A stretch of 64,000 nucleotides of DNA, from the NCBI GenBank assembly GCA_018342105.1, contig JAFIRS010000222.1, positions 806,001 to 870,000 on the forward strand, read 5' to 3'. A model generated the notes under the pieces. It had not been told where the DNA came from, did no database searches, and worked only from the letters and a program-made list of their open reading frames with translations. How positions within the stretch are numbered: the stretch's first letter is position 1; each line of letters begins with the position of its first letter. The DNA is from Gonioctena quinquepunctata. Lineage: Eukaryota; Arthropoda; Insecta; Coleoptera; Chrysomelidae. Shown one piece after another: positions 21,372 to 31,876 of this stretch. The translations under genes and the position numbers were made by a program.

Positions 21372-22589
21372 CTAACTAAAAAGGGAGATGACATCTAAAC
21401 TTGCCAGAACATAATTGTCTGGAAGTGCTGAATTATTAAATTTATTAGTGACTTCAAACGAGTCTTTTATATAGTATTCATTGTCAAAGTTGTATGCGTT
21501 AGTTAAAATTTCTGTCAAAAAATAGGCTATCCTTTCAGTAGGGGCTCCTATAGAAGCCACTACAGGTCTGACAAAGGGTGAGTTTATGAATTTTGGGTAG
21601 AGAATAGAATTATGGAGAAATACCATTATAGCATGTGAGTTTCTTTATCATAACTTCATCAATTTGGTTTGTTGTATACATTACTTTAATTAATTCATTG
21701 CATTTTCTCTGAATTGCTAAGGTAGGGTCTTTCTGTAGTTCTGTAGTGGATAGGTTGAGATATTGATCCTTATCCATTATGACTGTTACATTGCCTTTGT
21801 CTGATTGTGTGAGAATCAATTTAGGATTGTCTTTCCACGAATTTCTTGTATTTGAAAAAAAGAGTCCGTAGACTTGAGTTATGGTTAGAATGTTGGAGTG
21901 GTTTGTTATAATATTAGTTGCTCTTGATGTAGTGATATTTCTTTCACGAGGTTCAGTGATAGTGGTAGTGATGTAGTCTACATCAGATAAGATATTCTTT
22001 ATCGATATATCTTTTGGTATTGATGGTTCAATACTAAATTTAGGGCCTAAGGCTAAAAATTGAGACACGTCCTCAGGGATGGGCATGCTCGAGATATTTT
22101 TTATCCAATTTGGTTTGGTTTTCAATTTGGTTTTGAGTTGATTGTCTTTCAAATTTTTATTTTTGTTAAATTTTTAAATTTAACTTTATAAAAAAGTTTA
22201 TTGTACGAAATTTGTTGTTTGCTGGCAAAATTTTGAAAGGTTAATTTATTTGTGAGAGAGATCAATGTCTTTTTTAAAGTCACTAGAGAACACTCAAGTT
22301 TGTTAATTACGTTGTGATTTGAAAAAATCTCAATATTCAATAATTTTGTTCCTAACTTGTAGTTATTTTCCCTCACATTGGAGTGTGTTTCCTGTCTAAG
22401 GAGTAAGTTTTCAATCGGTCTTATCGAAGCTGTAATATGGCTAGGTATGATCCCTAATGTTCTACATTGTAATAGGAAGCATTGTCTATTATACTCTTTA
22501 ACGAGTTTCATCTTCGTTTTAGACCAAGATTTAAAATTCATCCCCTTTGCATCACCATAGGTTATCTTGATGTTGTGATAGAACCCCAT
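21372..22589 (-). pseudogene. PLE polyprotein, N-terminal half
   Basis: From 22589 on the minus strand: MGFYHNIKITYGDAKG.. then SWSKTKMKLVKEYNRQC (146 codons); next WIKNISSMPIPEDVSQFLAL and LTQSDKGNVTVIMDKDQYL (22152-21610), characteristic of the PLE N-terminus and first RT block; then VRPVVASIGAPTERIAYF and NYVLASLDVISLF (21626-21372), the RT motif A region. It is cut off by the inserted CR1-type element. Two frame changes are visible. Confidence 0.85.
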
Positions 22590-22601
22590 GTCTGTTATAA
22601 G

Positions 22602-22788
22602 GTGTGGGAAGTATTTGCTGACTAGTTAGGTACAAAACTAGGGATATTGGGGTAAGCAGCAATGAAAAAGTAAACTCTTTACTCAAGCTTTCGGAAATGT
22701 TTATTTCCATCATCAGGGAGACTACAATAGATGAAAAAACCAATAGTAATACATATTCAAGTGCGAAACAATATGCTACTTACAATTT

Positions 22789-22790
<2 letters not shown>
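22602..22790 (-). repeat. PLE pseudo-LTR (5' copy)
   Basis: Direct copy of 14723-14907. Hammerhead-like core on the minus strand: CTGATGA (complement of 22710-22716), stem GGAAAT/ATTTCC with AAAC loop, GAAA (complement of 22689-22692). I could not find the complementary stem I strand and cleavage site. A U opposes C at the base of stem II. Followed by (TA)n at 22791. Confidence 0.8.

Positions 22791-22822
<32 letters not shown>
22791..22822. repeat. (TA)n microsatellite at PLE border
   Basis: About 16 TA units starting immediately at the pseudo-LTR end. Confidence 0.95.
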
Positions 22823-22823
<1 letters not shown>

Positions 22824-22849
22824 TCTAAAAATATTTCTATTTATAAACA

Positions 22850-23100
22850 GGATGTCCCAAAATAAGAAACACAATTGAGTTCTGTGTTTTTAAACGGCAA
22901 CCCCCCATTTTTATTAAATTTTTGGATTTGCCACTGAATTGTCGATATAACGCACCCGGGTTTCTTAGACTTATCTGCAAGTTTTGACTTGTCAATTTAT
23001 GTTTCAAAATAGCGCCTTGCATAGACCCACAGAAAAATTCATAAGTTCAGAACCATTCAAGATAACTTAACCAACATTCAAGATAACCAACTTTCAAGTG
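22850..23100 (-). repeat. Mariner-type transposon end fragment
   Basis: Contains GATGTCCCAAAATAAGAAAC and, inverted, a GATAAGTCTAAGAAACCCGG stretch similar in layout to the repeat at 1641-1690 and 12.7 kb. No coding sequence. Assignment by resemblance only. Confidence 0.35.
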
Positions 23101-24225
23101 GATTGCTTAGGCTTTAGCGCATGTTTTGGGATGCAGGCAAACTCGTTTGGGATGCAGGCGAACTCGGAGTCGATGTTCCACCGTCTACTACAATTTTTTG
23201 AAAATGACAAATTACAAATGGCAATAACTCGACTTTTCCAAATGCAACACCCTATATTGTATGGCATTTTTCAAGAGCTTTATGTTGATATAGGGTTTGT
23301 GGGGTCTACTTTGTAAAGTTTGCGAGATTTGTTGCAAAATAAGAAATTTTAATTTTTTTTCCCAAAAAAAAAGAATTGAGTAGGCCGCTGTCACATCCGT
23401 GTACTTTCAATAATTGTACATGTCTAATTGTTATTAATGAATTTTCCTGGCGAAGAATTAATTAATATGGTCTACTGTATCGACGAAGAAATATATTAGC
23501 AAGCAGAATCTATCATCAAAAATATCCAGAAGGAAGAACACCACGGGTGTCTTCATTTCGAAAGCTAAGAGATCGATTTGAACTCACTGGTAGTGTGTCT
23601 TATACCAAAAAGGAAATTGTTGGTGGTCGGATCAATGAAGAAAATGAGTTGCAAGTTTTTATTGATGCTACAGGAAAATACTCACTCAAGAACTAGGGAA
23701 ATAGCAACGGAAACGGATATTTCGCAAAGTAGTGTGAACAGAATAATATTGAAACATAGTTCCATCCTTATCATTTGAACCTTCAGCAAGAATTGTTATG
23801 GTAATGATTTTATAAATAGAATTGCATTTTGTATTCAAATGAATGGCATTATTGATGATTATAATACTTCAAACAATTTTTTTTCTGATGAAGCAATGTT
23901 TTAGAACAATGGGTCGGTCAACAGACAAAATATGCAATATTATGCAATTGAAAATCTACAATGGTTGAGGACTGTTAATCACCACGATGGTCGCTTATTG
24001 TTTGGGGAGGAATGATTGGAAATCACATTATTGGACACTACTTTTTCGACAATGTGCTAAACGGTGAAAGGTGTTCACATTTTCTTCGCGAACATCTTCC
24101 CAGAATGTAAGAAGAAGTGGATATGAATACCAGAAGAACCATGTGGTTGCAATATGATGGAGCTGCAGTGAATTACCATAGGATAGTGCAATAATTTTTA
24201 GATCAATCCTTTCCTAATCGTTGAA

Positions 24226-24610
24226 AAGGATTCAATTATATATAACGGCTGCAAAATGTACAATCACCTTCCAAATAATATAAAAGATATACCGTCCAAC
24301 GCCAGCTTCAGAAAAGCAGTAAAAAGAGTTCTCTCCGATAGAGCCTATTATAGTTTGGAAGAATATTATGGGATAGAATAGAAGGATAAGTAGACCAAAA
24401 CTATACACTGTGATATCATATACCTTCTATTGTTTGTTATATTTTTAAACTTTACATATTTTGAATTTTGAGGATTTTTAAATTTTTGAATTCTTGAGTT
24501 TTAGAACTTTTTATATTTTTAAATTTTTAATTTTTGGATTTTAAATGTTTTTTATGAAACTTTATTGATGTTTAAAAAAAAAGGGTATATGACTCTTTAC
24601 TTTACTTATA

Positions 24611-24664
<54 letters not shown>

Positions 24665-24840
24665 GATGCATGCAAATTTTAGTATGTGACTGATTGTTTT
24701 GATTCAATTCAATTTTATATGGTAGTGCTTTTTTATAAATTATCAAATGATATTAACTTAATTTACATTTATATATACACGCTTTTCAATAAGATATTAT
24801 TCTTTGATAATAAAGCATATTTTGATTGATTGATTGATTG
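24226..24840 (+). mobile_element. Nested 3' fragment of a CR1-like retrotransposon
   Basis: Begins inside the RT C-terminus (DSIIYNGCKMYNHLPNNIKD ... LSDRAYYSLEEYYGIE, stop at about 24378), followed by a 3' trailer with a (TA)n tract (24606-24660) and a GATTGATTGATTGATT tail. TTGA flanks both sides, so the transposase frame can be followed across it. A classic 5'-truncated retrotransposition event. Confidence 0.8.
24606..24660. repeat. (TA)n microsatellite
   Basis: Over 25 TA units within the trailer of the nested non-LTR fragment. Confidence 0.95.
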
Positions 24841-25374
24841 AATAGGCAGAGGAGGTACTATTCCTTGGCCTGCGCGATCCCCAGACCATACTCCTATTCA
24901 ACTGATGGAGCAATGCTTGCTAGAGTTTGGGGCTCATTTACTAGAAGATTAGCAGCATTTGTGGAACATGATGGCGACTATTTGAGCATTTATAAGTAGC
25001 CTTTCTTCAAAATGTTTACATTGTTTCCTGTTAATCTTCTTTCCTGTTCTTGTAAATATTACTAGAATTGTTTCTTTTGAAATGTAAACATATTCCTTTC
25101 AGATTTGTATGGACGACAGCGGCCTACTCAATTAATTTTTTTTTCAACAAATATCGCAAATTTTACAAAGTAGACACCACAAACCATATATCGGCAAAAA
25201 GCTCTCTAAAATGACATGCAATGATGCAATAAAATATAGTCGAGTTATTGCCATTTGTCATTGTAAAAAAATCGTAGTTAAGCGATGGAACATTGTGCAG
25301 TATAGACTAAAAGGTTTCCTAATATTAGTTCATAATTATCATAAAAAATGAAATAAAAAATCATTAAAGGATAC

Positions 25375-25543
25375 TGTCCGGCCAGTTTTGATTCGACAGC
25401 AGCAGGGGGGCATAAACATCTCTGACAGTTTCCAGCAATGTTCCTTCGATATTTTCGTCGACAGTACCGAATAGCACAGTGTCATGAAACGTATCTACTT
25501 CGAACCTCTGATTGGGTTCTCTCAGAAAGTACATTAGGTCCAC
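25375..25543 (-). CDS. Axonemal dynein heavy chain, internal exon (third exon of the model)
   Basis: On the minus strand a TTTTTCTAG acceptor opens VDLMYFLREPNQRFEVDTFH then DTVLFGTVDENIEGTLLETV and RDVYAPLLLSNQNWPD, 56 codons plus one base, ending at an A|GTATCC donor. This is the N-terminal tail region of axonemal dynein heavy chains (the YxPLL..N..WPDS block is characteristic). Dynein heavy chains are the ATPase motors of ciliary and flagellar axonemes; this part lies in the stem that binds other subunits. The exon starts in phase 0, matching the end of the exon at 31617-31876. The next exon downstream was not found. The donor after GT is weak. Confidence 0.85.
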
Positions 25544-25888
25544 CTAGAAAAAGTATTGTTCAAGTTAATCTGCATACCCCAGAAGCAATATTTCATCACG
25601 CCTAGCCTTTTTATATAATTGATTTCCAATCATTTTAATAGAATTATTCATGTTTAACACCATTGTAATGATGAAAGGAAATTATAATGTTCCTTCAGAA
25701 TATTCTGAACTAAAAATCCGATAAAATTGGAAGTTCAGTTAAATGACTGCCAAAGATATTTTGGTAAAACGTAATTATATTAAAAACAAAATTAGATGAG
25801 TTGGTGGCATTCACAGCCGTTTGACTATATATCGATTTTTGTTAATGAATATGTAGTAACTAAATAAATAAATATGTAAAATTCAAAT

Positions 25889-27560
25889 TTGAGATCATTT
25901 TCCTGTGACACAACAGCTTTAAAAAAGGAGCACAATTTTTTAATAGTTCCATTCTCTTATCGCCCCATCAGTCTCACCTCCTTTCTGCTGGAAACAATGG
26001 AGAAAATTATAGACTGTTATATAAGAAGTGGAATCCTTTTGGACAGACCGCTTCACAAAAAACAGTTCACCTATCAAGCAGCAAATCAACAATTAATGCT
26101 CTACAATGCTTAGTTGAATGCATTGAAAAGACATACTTGGCCAATCAAATGGCTCTATGTGCATTCATAGATATAGAGGGTTCTTTCGATAACACCTCAC
26201 ATGACTCCATCATCAGATCGCTAGAGTAAAGGAATATAAACACCTCAGTGATCAGATGGATACATGCAATGCTGAAAAGCAGAATCATTCTGCTCTCGAA
26301 GAGGAAACGGTCAGAATGACAGCTGAAAAAGGTTGTCCCCAAGGCGGGGTTCTATAGCCTTTGCTGTCAGAATCAGAAATGCTATATTGTCATAAAATAT
26401 AAAATTTTGTTGACAAAGCTACTTAGAACTGACCGTGGATAATCTGATAGTGAAGCTACATGAATCTGGAATTACGACTCAAGGTTACGCCGATCACCTG
26501 GTCGTCGCTATTAGGGGCAAACATGTCAGGATAATATCCAATCGCAGACAGCCCTGAATTTAATCAGAAGCTGGTGCGCAAAAGAGAGACCAAATGTAAA
26601 TCTTAGCAAAACAGTGCTGGTTCTATTCACAAAGAGCGTAAGTACGAACTGAAAGCTCTAACCCTGAATGGAACTCAGCTAACTTTTTCCAATGAAGTCA
26701 AATACCTGGGTGTCATAATCGACCAGAGACTAACATGGAACAGTCATTTTAATAACATTATTTCCAAGGCTACAGCGGCAACCTGGACGTGCCGCAGAGT
26801 TTTTGGCAAGACATGGGGTTTGAAGCCGAAAATGATATACCGGTTATATCAAACGATTATCAAACCTATGCATCATTAGTATGGTGGCCAAAAACCCAAC
26901 AGCACTCGGCACAAATCAAGCTGCAGAAAGTACAGCGGTTAGCCTGTCTGGGAATCTTCACGTGTCCTACTGCAGCAAAAGAGGTAATGATGAATCTTCC
27001 GACATTGCACTTGTGTGTAATGGAAGAAGCGGCAAAAAGTGCCTTCAGACTGCACCAGGCATCTAACTTGAAGGCTGGAAATCTGATTGGACATCTGAAG
27101 ATTCTGGAAAATAATCTCCTAGAATACAAGTCAGATATTATACCAGCTAGTCACAACTTTGAAGTGAATTATGCATCAATATGGTATACTCATGAATCCA
27201 AAATTGACAAAACGACTGGAGAGGGACTAACGAGTCCTAGTTTTAGAATCTCGATTTCTCTAGACAAAGCCCCGACAATTTTTAAGCAGAAACCCATGCT
27301 ATAGGAATTTGCACCCAAGAATGCCTTGAAAGAGGCCTCAGAGGGGCAAAGATCTATATCAGACAGCCAAGCAGCACTAAAAGCTCTAAAGTCACACACT
27401 TGTGAGTCTAGACTGTCTTGGGACTGCAAACTCTCCCTAAGACTGGCTACCAACAATCAGATTACTCTGATGTCGGTTCCTCGAACGCCTTCAGACATCA
27501 GGAACTTAGTTCCCAGGAAACTGATGCCCCTCGCAAGGAGTCTCGGAATCCCGGGTCTTG
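25889..27560 (+). pseudogene. RNase-H-bearing non-LTR retrotransposon RT/RNase H (I/R1/LOA type), decayed
   Basis: RT pieces: SYRPISLTSFLLETMEKIID (about 25.96 kb), FIDIEG.FDNTSHDSII (about 26.17 kb), CPQGG (about 26.34 kb), GYADHLVVAI (about 26.48 kb) and KYLGVIIDQRLTWNSHF (about 26.70 kb). RNase H: ISDSQAALKALKSH (about 27.36 kb) and a degenerate end NNQITLMSVPRTPSDIR. Linked RT and RNase H with the ..DIEGAFD.. motif point to the I/R1/LOA group. Many frameshifts and stops. Confidence 0.8.
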
Positions 27561-27564
27561 AATA

Positions 27565-28921
27565 GATGGGGGTTAATATACAAAAGACCTTACAGGTCGA
27601 GGTACTGAGAGGCTGAAGAGCCATATCGACCCCCCTACAATCTACAATCGCATTGCAAATGGTGTGAATAGACATATTCATATATTGAATTGCTGTCATC
27701 AGTGAGTACTTCAAACTACTTAGCCCTGCACATATGTAGAGCACTCTGCATCTGTACATGATCGCCCCTCCTTTACAGATAGGTTGGATATAGAGCAACA
27801 AAAAAAAAACGAGATAACCCTTCAACATCACCATCTCAGAGGCGCAAGCAGACTAGGATAGTGAAAGGGGAAGAGCGGGACCGGAGAAAAAACTGTAAAG
27901 AGCATAAAAGCGCAAACTGACAGTAAAAAATTGCTGCAGTAAAGTGGATAATCAAAAAACCGTAACTTACAAAGAACTGCAAGGAGAGCTCCTTCAGAGC
28001 AAGAGATCTACCGACCGAGACAAAAAAGGTTCAGGAAGGACACAACGACTCCATGAAACAGAGAATTGAGAAATTTTGCAGAATCATATTAAGCGTAGGA
28101 ATCATGTGAGGATCTAAGGGATCTAGGAGTGATCTTAGGGTCTGGGAGGACTTGTTTGTGGTCATGGCCCAAGGAGACCTACGTTACTAGTCTCCATCCC
28201 TCGGACAATGGAACAAAAAAAAACAGATCTACGCGTAGAAGGCAAAAAAAGTGGAAAAAAAACTGATAACCCTTGCCCTTCTCATATTACTAATAAGTTT
28301 TGCATGGTTATATGGGAGTTTAAGAACCCTGGTATATAAGTAAAAAATAATTAGGCTGGAACGGATCGGGGATACAAATCGATAGCAGAATCTTCTAGCT
28401 CCCAAGAACAAGCATAATGATCCGAAAAAGGACGTACATACTGCCATTCAACGATGTTTATTCTAAAAATATAACGGAGGTAAAACCTAGCCTATGATGA
28501 CCAAAAACCATAACCAACCCTTGTAATTGGTGCATCAGTGAGGACCTTCAGAGCATCTGACCTGCGGGAACATAGACACCAATGAAGGTGATTACTTGCA
28601 ATTCATCATAGTAAACAGTTCTCCTCTGCCGATGCCCAGACGCCAACAAAAGATATGAATACTTACAATTCGTTATGACAAACAATTCAGACATTCTAAA
28701 TGTAGGTAACAAACCAACCTTCGTAGTCATTAACTAGCTTTGTTTAAAGCTGCTACAGTGTCCGTCAAAAACCCCGGAAAAGCACACACGATATACTAAA
28801 AACTTCATAAATAAGTCTGCTATGAATAAATAGCGAATATTGTGAATGATCCTACAATTCACAGGAGATTTAAAGGAAACGTTCTCGTAGTGGAAGAAAT
28901 ATGAGACTGTAGCAAAACAAT
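27565..28921 (+). mobile_element. Non-LTR debris including endonuclease fragments
   Basis: 28660-28733 encodes EYLQFVMTNNSDILNVGNKP followed by TFVVIN, the endonuclease segment of an RNase-H-type non-LTR element. A similar DYLQFIIVNSSP lies just before it, at 28588-28625, suggesting a small internal duplication. The stretch from 27.57 to 28.55 kb has no recognisable protein; it is probably element trailer or leader. Confidence 0.45.
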
Positions 28922-29855
28922 ATATAAACTGAAACTGAATGATGAAAAAACCCAGAATATTGTGATATCCTCAAACCCCAGTGTTACTCTAGGAGACAGT
29001 GTTAATTTTCTAGGTATTCTTATTGATGCTAGACTTAGTTGGTCCAGCCATATTGAAGCGACTACTCGTGTAAACTGTCTAGTGTTTTATTTGTTATTAG
29101 ACAGTTGAGGAATGCTGTAGGTTTGATGACACTGAAAATAGCATATCATTCACTATTCCACTCAGTTATTTCATATGGAGTTTTGATTTGGGGGCATTCC
29201 ACAAACTCAATCACAATTTTCAGATGTCAGAAAAAAGCCATGAGAATCATGGCAAACGTAGGATATAGGGAACATTGTCGTCCTCTTTTTATTCAATTTA
29301 AAATCATACCACTTCCTACATTATATATTTATGTTGTGTTGTTGGAGATTCACAAGAATATTGAGATGTTCCCGAAACACTCCCACAATCATGATTATTC
29401 AACAAGATCCGCAAGTTTATTGAATAATACAAGACATAGGTTAGCAGTTAGTCAAAAAAACTCGCTAAATTTGAATTTATACAACTGTCTCCATCCTTCA
29501 GTTGAATCTTTGGATTCAGAAATTTCAAAAATAATATCAAGAGATATCTTCTCAACCACTGTTTCTACACAATCGAAGTAATATGCTGCTGTAGCTGGTC
29601 AATTCATAGTTCTTGAAAAATGATTCATGTTGTAAAGCTGTGATAAAGCCTGTTCTCATGTTTGTTGACTTTTTTATATTCATATTTTATTTTATTCCCA
29701 ATCATGTGACACTGTGATCATTTCAAGAAATTTTGTTATGCCAGAGACGTTGTTGCTCATTTTAAGTGTTTGACATAATACCTATAGTATATATGACTTG
29801 CCATAAATGTATTTTGTATATAAAGTGGTCAAATAAATTACTCTACTCTATTATT
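28922..29855 (+). pseudogene. CR1-like RT C-terminal region and 3' end
   Basis: 28925-29105 has KLKLNDEKTQNIVISSNPSV and LGDSVNFLGILIDARLSWSS (post-catalytic RT block), followed by a frame change into 29105-29581 (ISYGVLIWGHSTNSITIF, KKAMRIMANVGYREHCRPLF). The trailer ends near ATAAATTACTCTACTCTATT at about 29.85 kb. 5' truncated. Confidence 0.75.
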
Positions 29856-31009
29856 AGGTCTTTGTTTTATCGTGTTTCCTGATCTGCAAAAACAACCACA
29901 ACTTCCCGAAGAATTTTATCGCTCTATATTTTCATGATCGACCACATAACAGCTGATTATTCATTACCCTCATTCGTCATTATACATTGTTATATGGTTT
30001 CATGTTCAACAATAAAGTTTTACTTTGTGGAATCTGCGCCTGCAATCATTTCAGATGGGTGCTGGTATTTTTGAAGTGAAACTACGCTGTGAGAGTAAAA
30101 TTTCATGGTCGATTTTGAGTGTAATGTTTTTTAAGCAAAAATGTTTAACGCAAAAAGGACAGAAAATAGGTTCTTCGTCAGAGAGAGAAAAATAGAGGAC
30201 TATGCTATATAAGTTGCTGAATAATTCCGGCAAAAATAAAAGAAAATGGCGATAAGACCAACAATCATCTCCCTCCCGGTCACAAAAAGGCAGAAAAAAG
30301 ATCAATCCCCGGCATTGCTAGCCGCCGTAGGTAATTTAATTTGTCTCTCTTAAATATCGAGTTGGAGCTTTGGTTCAAAAAAATGGCATAGTGCCACTGA
30401 TGAAAATGTGGCCTAGTTCAGCAATATTTGCTTTACAGGTTTGAGAACTAGGATACTTATCCAAATATGAACCTAGTTCTATATTTAATCTCTGCCATGC
30501 CTGTGAGTGTAGCTAGCTCAGAAATAAGTTTTTGAACCCTTAAAAGGTTGAAAACATGGCTTGGGCAACAATGGGCCAAGAAAGGTTAGTTAGTGTGGCA
30601 TTAGCATTGCTACATATTCATAGGGACATAGATTTAAATATGCTGTACATACTAGAGATATTTGCCAAAATTAAAATGAGGCGTTTAGATCTGATTTTGT
30701 AAATAAAGTAAATTTTTTCTTTTTTCTTGCAAAGAACATTAGTGTTGTTTTTTTTATTTATAATAGACGTTTATGGTTGTTTGATTTGTAGTTTGTTTGT
30801 CCAAAGAAGTTTAGTTTTGTTTCGAAATCTAATATAAGTTACTTATGGTACTATATTACAGCATTTTTTTTTTCATTAACTCAACCAAATAGCCTTTACC
30901 CCCCTGGAATAAAATTATCTCTCCCGAGAATTTTTTTATCAAACACCATTTCTTTATTCAACAATTGAGGGAATGTATGACTTGTTCACTCTCCGATTTC
31001 TAAACGGAA
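29856..31009. other. Intron 2 of the dynein model; no gene recognised
   Basis: AT-rich DNA with one 84-codon minus-strand frame at 30051-30305 that I do not recognise. No clear repeat. Confidence 0.35.
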
Positions 31010-31327
31010 ATGATAAATTGTAGGGGTGCAAAGGCAATTGTCTTGTGCGCATCGAAGGGGTGGTACAATAATGAGATTTTCACCGTCATTCCAATTCTTG
31101 ACAAGCTATATAAAATCTTTGAGATATTGGCAGGTATCTGTTCAGCAAATTGTTATTTAATTAGTGAGGAGGCAATAAAACTTATCAGTGATCAATTTAA
31201 TTTTATATTTAGTCAGTTTATAGTAGGTAATAGGTTGGTCAAACATTTCCCCAAACGATATACTATGTATTGTTATGAAAACGAATACAGTATACCACTG
31301 CATGATGTTCCGTGCCACGTAAGATGA
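31010..31327 (+). CDS. Hypothetical protein (105 codons), unknown
   Basis: MINCRGAKAIVLCASKGWYN and following FTVIPILDKLYKIFEILAGI form a complete frame of unusual length for this AT-rich DNA, with several Cys residues and a basic C-terminus. No domain recognised and no splice context found. It could be a transposon-derived fragment. It lies in intron 2 of the dynein model on the opposite strand. Confidence 0.25.
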   Translation: MINCRGAKAIVLCASKGWYNNEIFTVIPILDKLYKIFEILAGICSANCYLISEEAIKLISDQFNFIFSQFIVGNRLVKHFPKRYTMYCYENEYSIPLHDVPCHVR

Positions 31328-31404
31328 CGTAATGGTGTGATTTGCGAAGGATCAATGGTTTTGTAAGAATCTACCGCCGAGAAGTTTCTGGCGCTATTGA
31401 CTTT

Positions 31405-31475
31405 TATATAAGAGACAGCCTAACCGACGAAACAAGTGCAGTTTTCATTCAAGGTAAAGTTCAACAGTCTCGTGC
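31405..31475 (+). promoter_or_regulatory. Possible TATA/initiator core promoter with downstream splice donor
   Basis: TTTTATATAAGAGACAGCC at about 31403 is followed about 30 bp later by TGCAGTTTTCATTC (initiator-like) and then CAAG|GTAAAG. This arrangement suits an LTR promoter or a short first exon on the plus strand. No transcript product is identified. Confidence 0.25.
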
Positions 31476-31616
31476 GCGGTATTTTAACAGTGAACTGTGA
31501 TTTATTTATTTAATTGTCAGAATACATTATTGTCCCGGGTGTTATGGTGTAAATAAACGGACAATAATTGATTCTATTTTAATAGTTACGAACCACAGAT
31601 CCCTAACAATACTTAC

Positions 31617-31876
31617 ATCTATAGGACTCGTCGGTACGTCGACTTCGCAAACTAGTGTGTCACCTTCGAAGTGTATGCATAGTAGCGGCTTGGTGGTGTC
31701 ATTGAACCAATAATTGATCACCGTTTCGCATTTCGATGTCCAATGGGAGGGTGTTAATTCATAGAGTGTTGTCAAATCCTTGACATACGATATTAAAGTA
31801 CTCAATTCTTCGTCACTATATTCGATTTGCTTTTCTTCTTCAACTGCTTCGGATGTTTGAGTTACATCTACTTTCT
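31617..31876 (-). CDS. Axonemal dynein heavy chain, second exon of the model
   Basis: The acceptor CCCATTTCAG and donor GAT|GTAAGT bound 260 bp. Codons read EKVDVTQTSEAVEEEKQIEY, then SDEELSTLISYVKDLTTLYE and CETVINYWFNDTTKPLLCIH. The ..VIxxWxxDxxxPxLxxxxE.. pattern is that of the far N-terminal tail of axonemal dynein heavy chains. The exon begins with AG, completing the G left by the exon at 42910-42997 to a Glu codon, and ends in phase 0, continuing into the exon at 25375-25543. The product works in the axonemal dynein arm, in sperm flagella and sensory cilia in insects. Which heavy chain it is cannot be fixed from these residues. Confidence 0.85.

Larger units (their letters stand above)
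16630..21375 (+). mobile_element. CR1-type non-LTR retrotransposon, nearly full length, inserted in the PLE
   Basis: Order on the plus strand: ORF1 with PHD-like finger, coiled coil and a GDSL-esterase-like part; ORF2 with apurinic endonuclease and RT; a 3' trailer ending in ACTAAACTAACTAAA repeats at about 21.36 kb. The 5' end is not sharply defined (about 16.6-16.75 kb). Multiple frameshifts. It interrupts PLE coding sequence right after the DVISLF motif. Confidence 0.85.
14723..22790 (-). mobile_element. Penelope-like element (PLE), minus strand, split by a CR1-like insertion
   Basis: Direct ~187-bp pseudo-LTRs at 14723-14907 and 22602-22790 flank RT and GIY-YIG endonuclease coding sequence on the minus strand. 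Coding sequence runs from 22589 to about 21375, is interrupted by a plus-strand non-LTR element (about 16.63-21.37 kb), and resumes at about 16600 down to 15493. The left side abuts a retrozyme fragment and TA-rich DNA, the right side (TA)n. PLEs combine an RT related to telomerase with a GIY-YIG nuclease. Frameshifts and stops make this copy inactive. Confidence 0.85.
23455..25000 (+). pseudogene. Mariner-type transposase, broken
   Basis: Recognisable pieces on the plus strand: FELTGSVSYTKKEIVGGRIN, TREIATETDISQSSVNRII, HPYHLN, FFSDEAMF (first catalytic Asp region) and, after the nested insertion, IGRGGTIPWPARSPDHTPIQ (third catalytic Asp region). Stops and frameshifts throughout. Same family type as the 61.4-62.5 kb transposase (IGRGG..WPPRSPD). 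Confidence 0.7.
23173..25297 (+). mobile_element. Decayed mariner-type transposon with ~200-bp TIRs and a nested non-LTR fragment
   Basis: The left TIR 23173-23392 and right TIR 25111-25297 are inverted copies (ATGTTCCACCG.., AAATGGCAATAACTCGACT, TTGAGTAGGCCGCTGTC). A broken transposase lies between them on the plus strand. A 3' fragment of a non-LTR element at about 24226-24840 interrupts it at a TTGA site. Confidence 0.75.
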
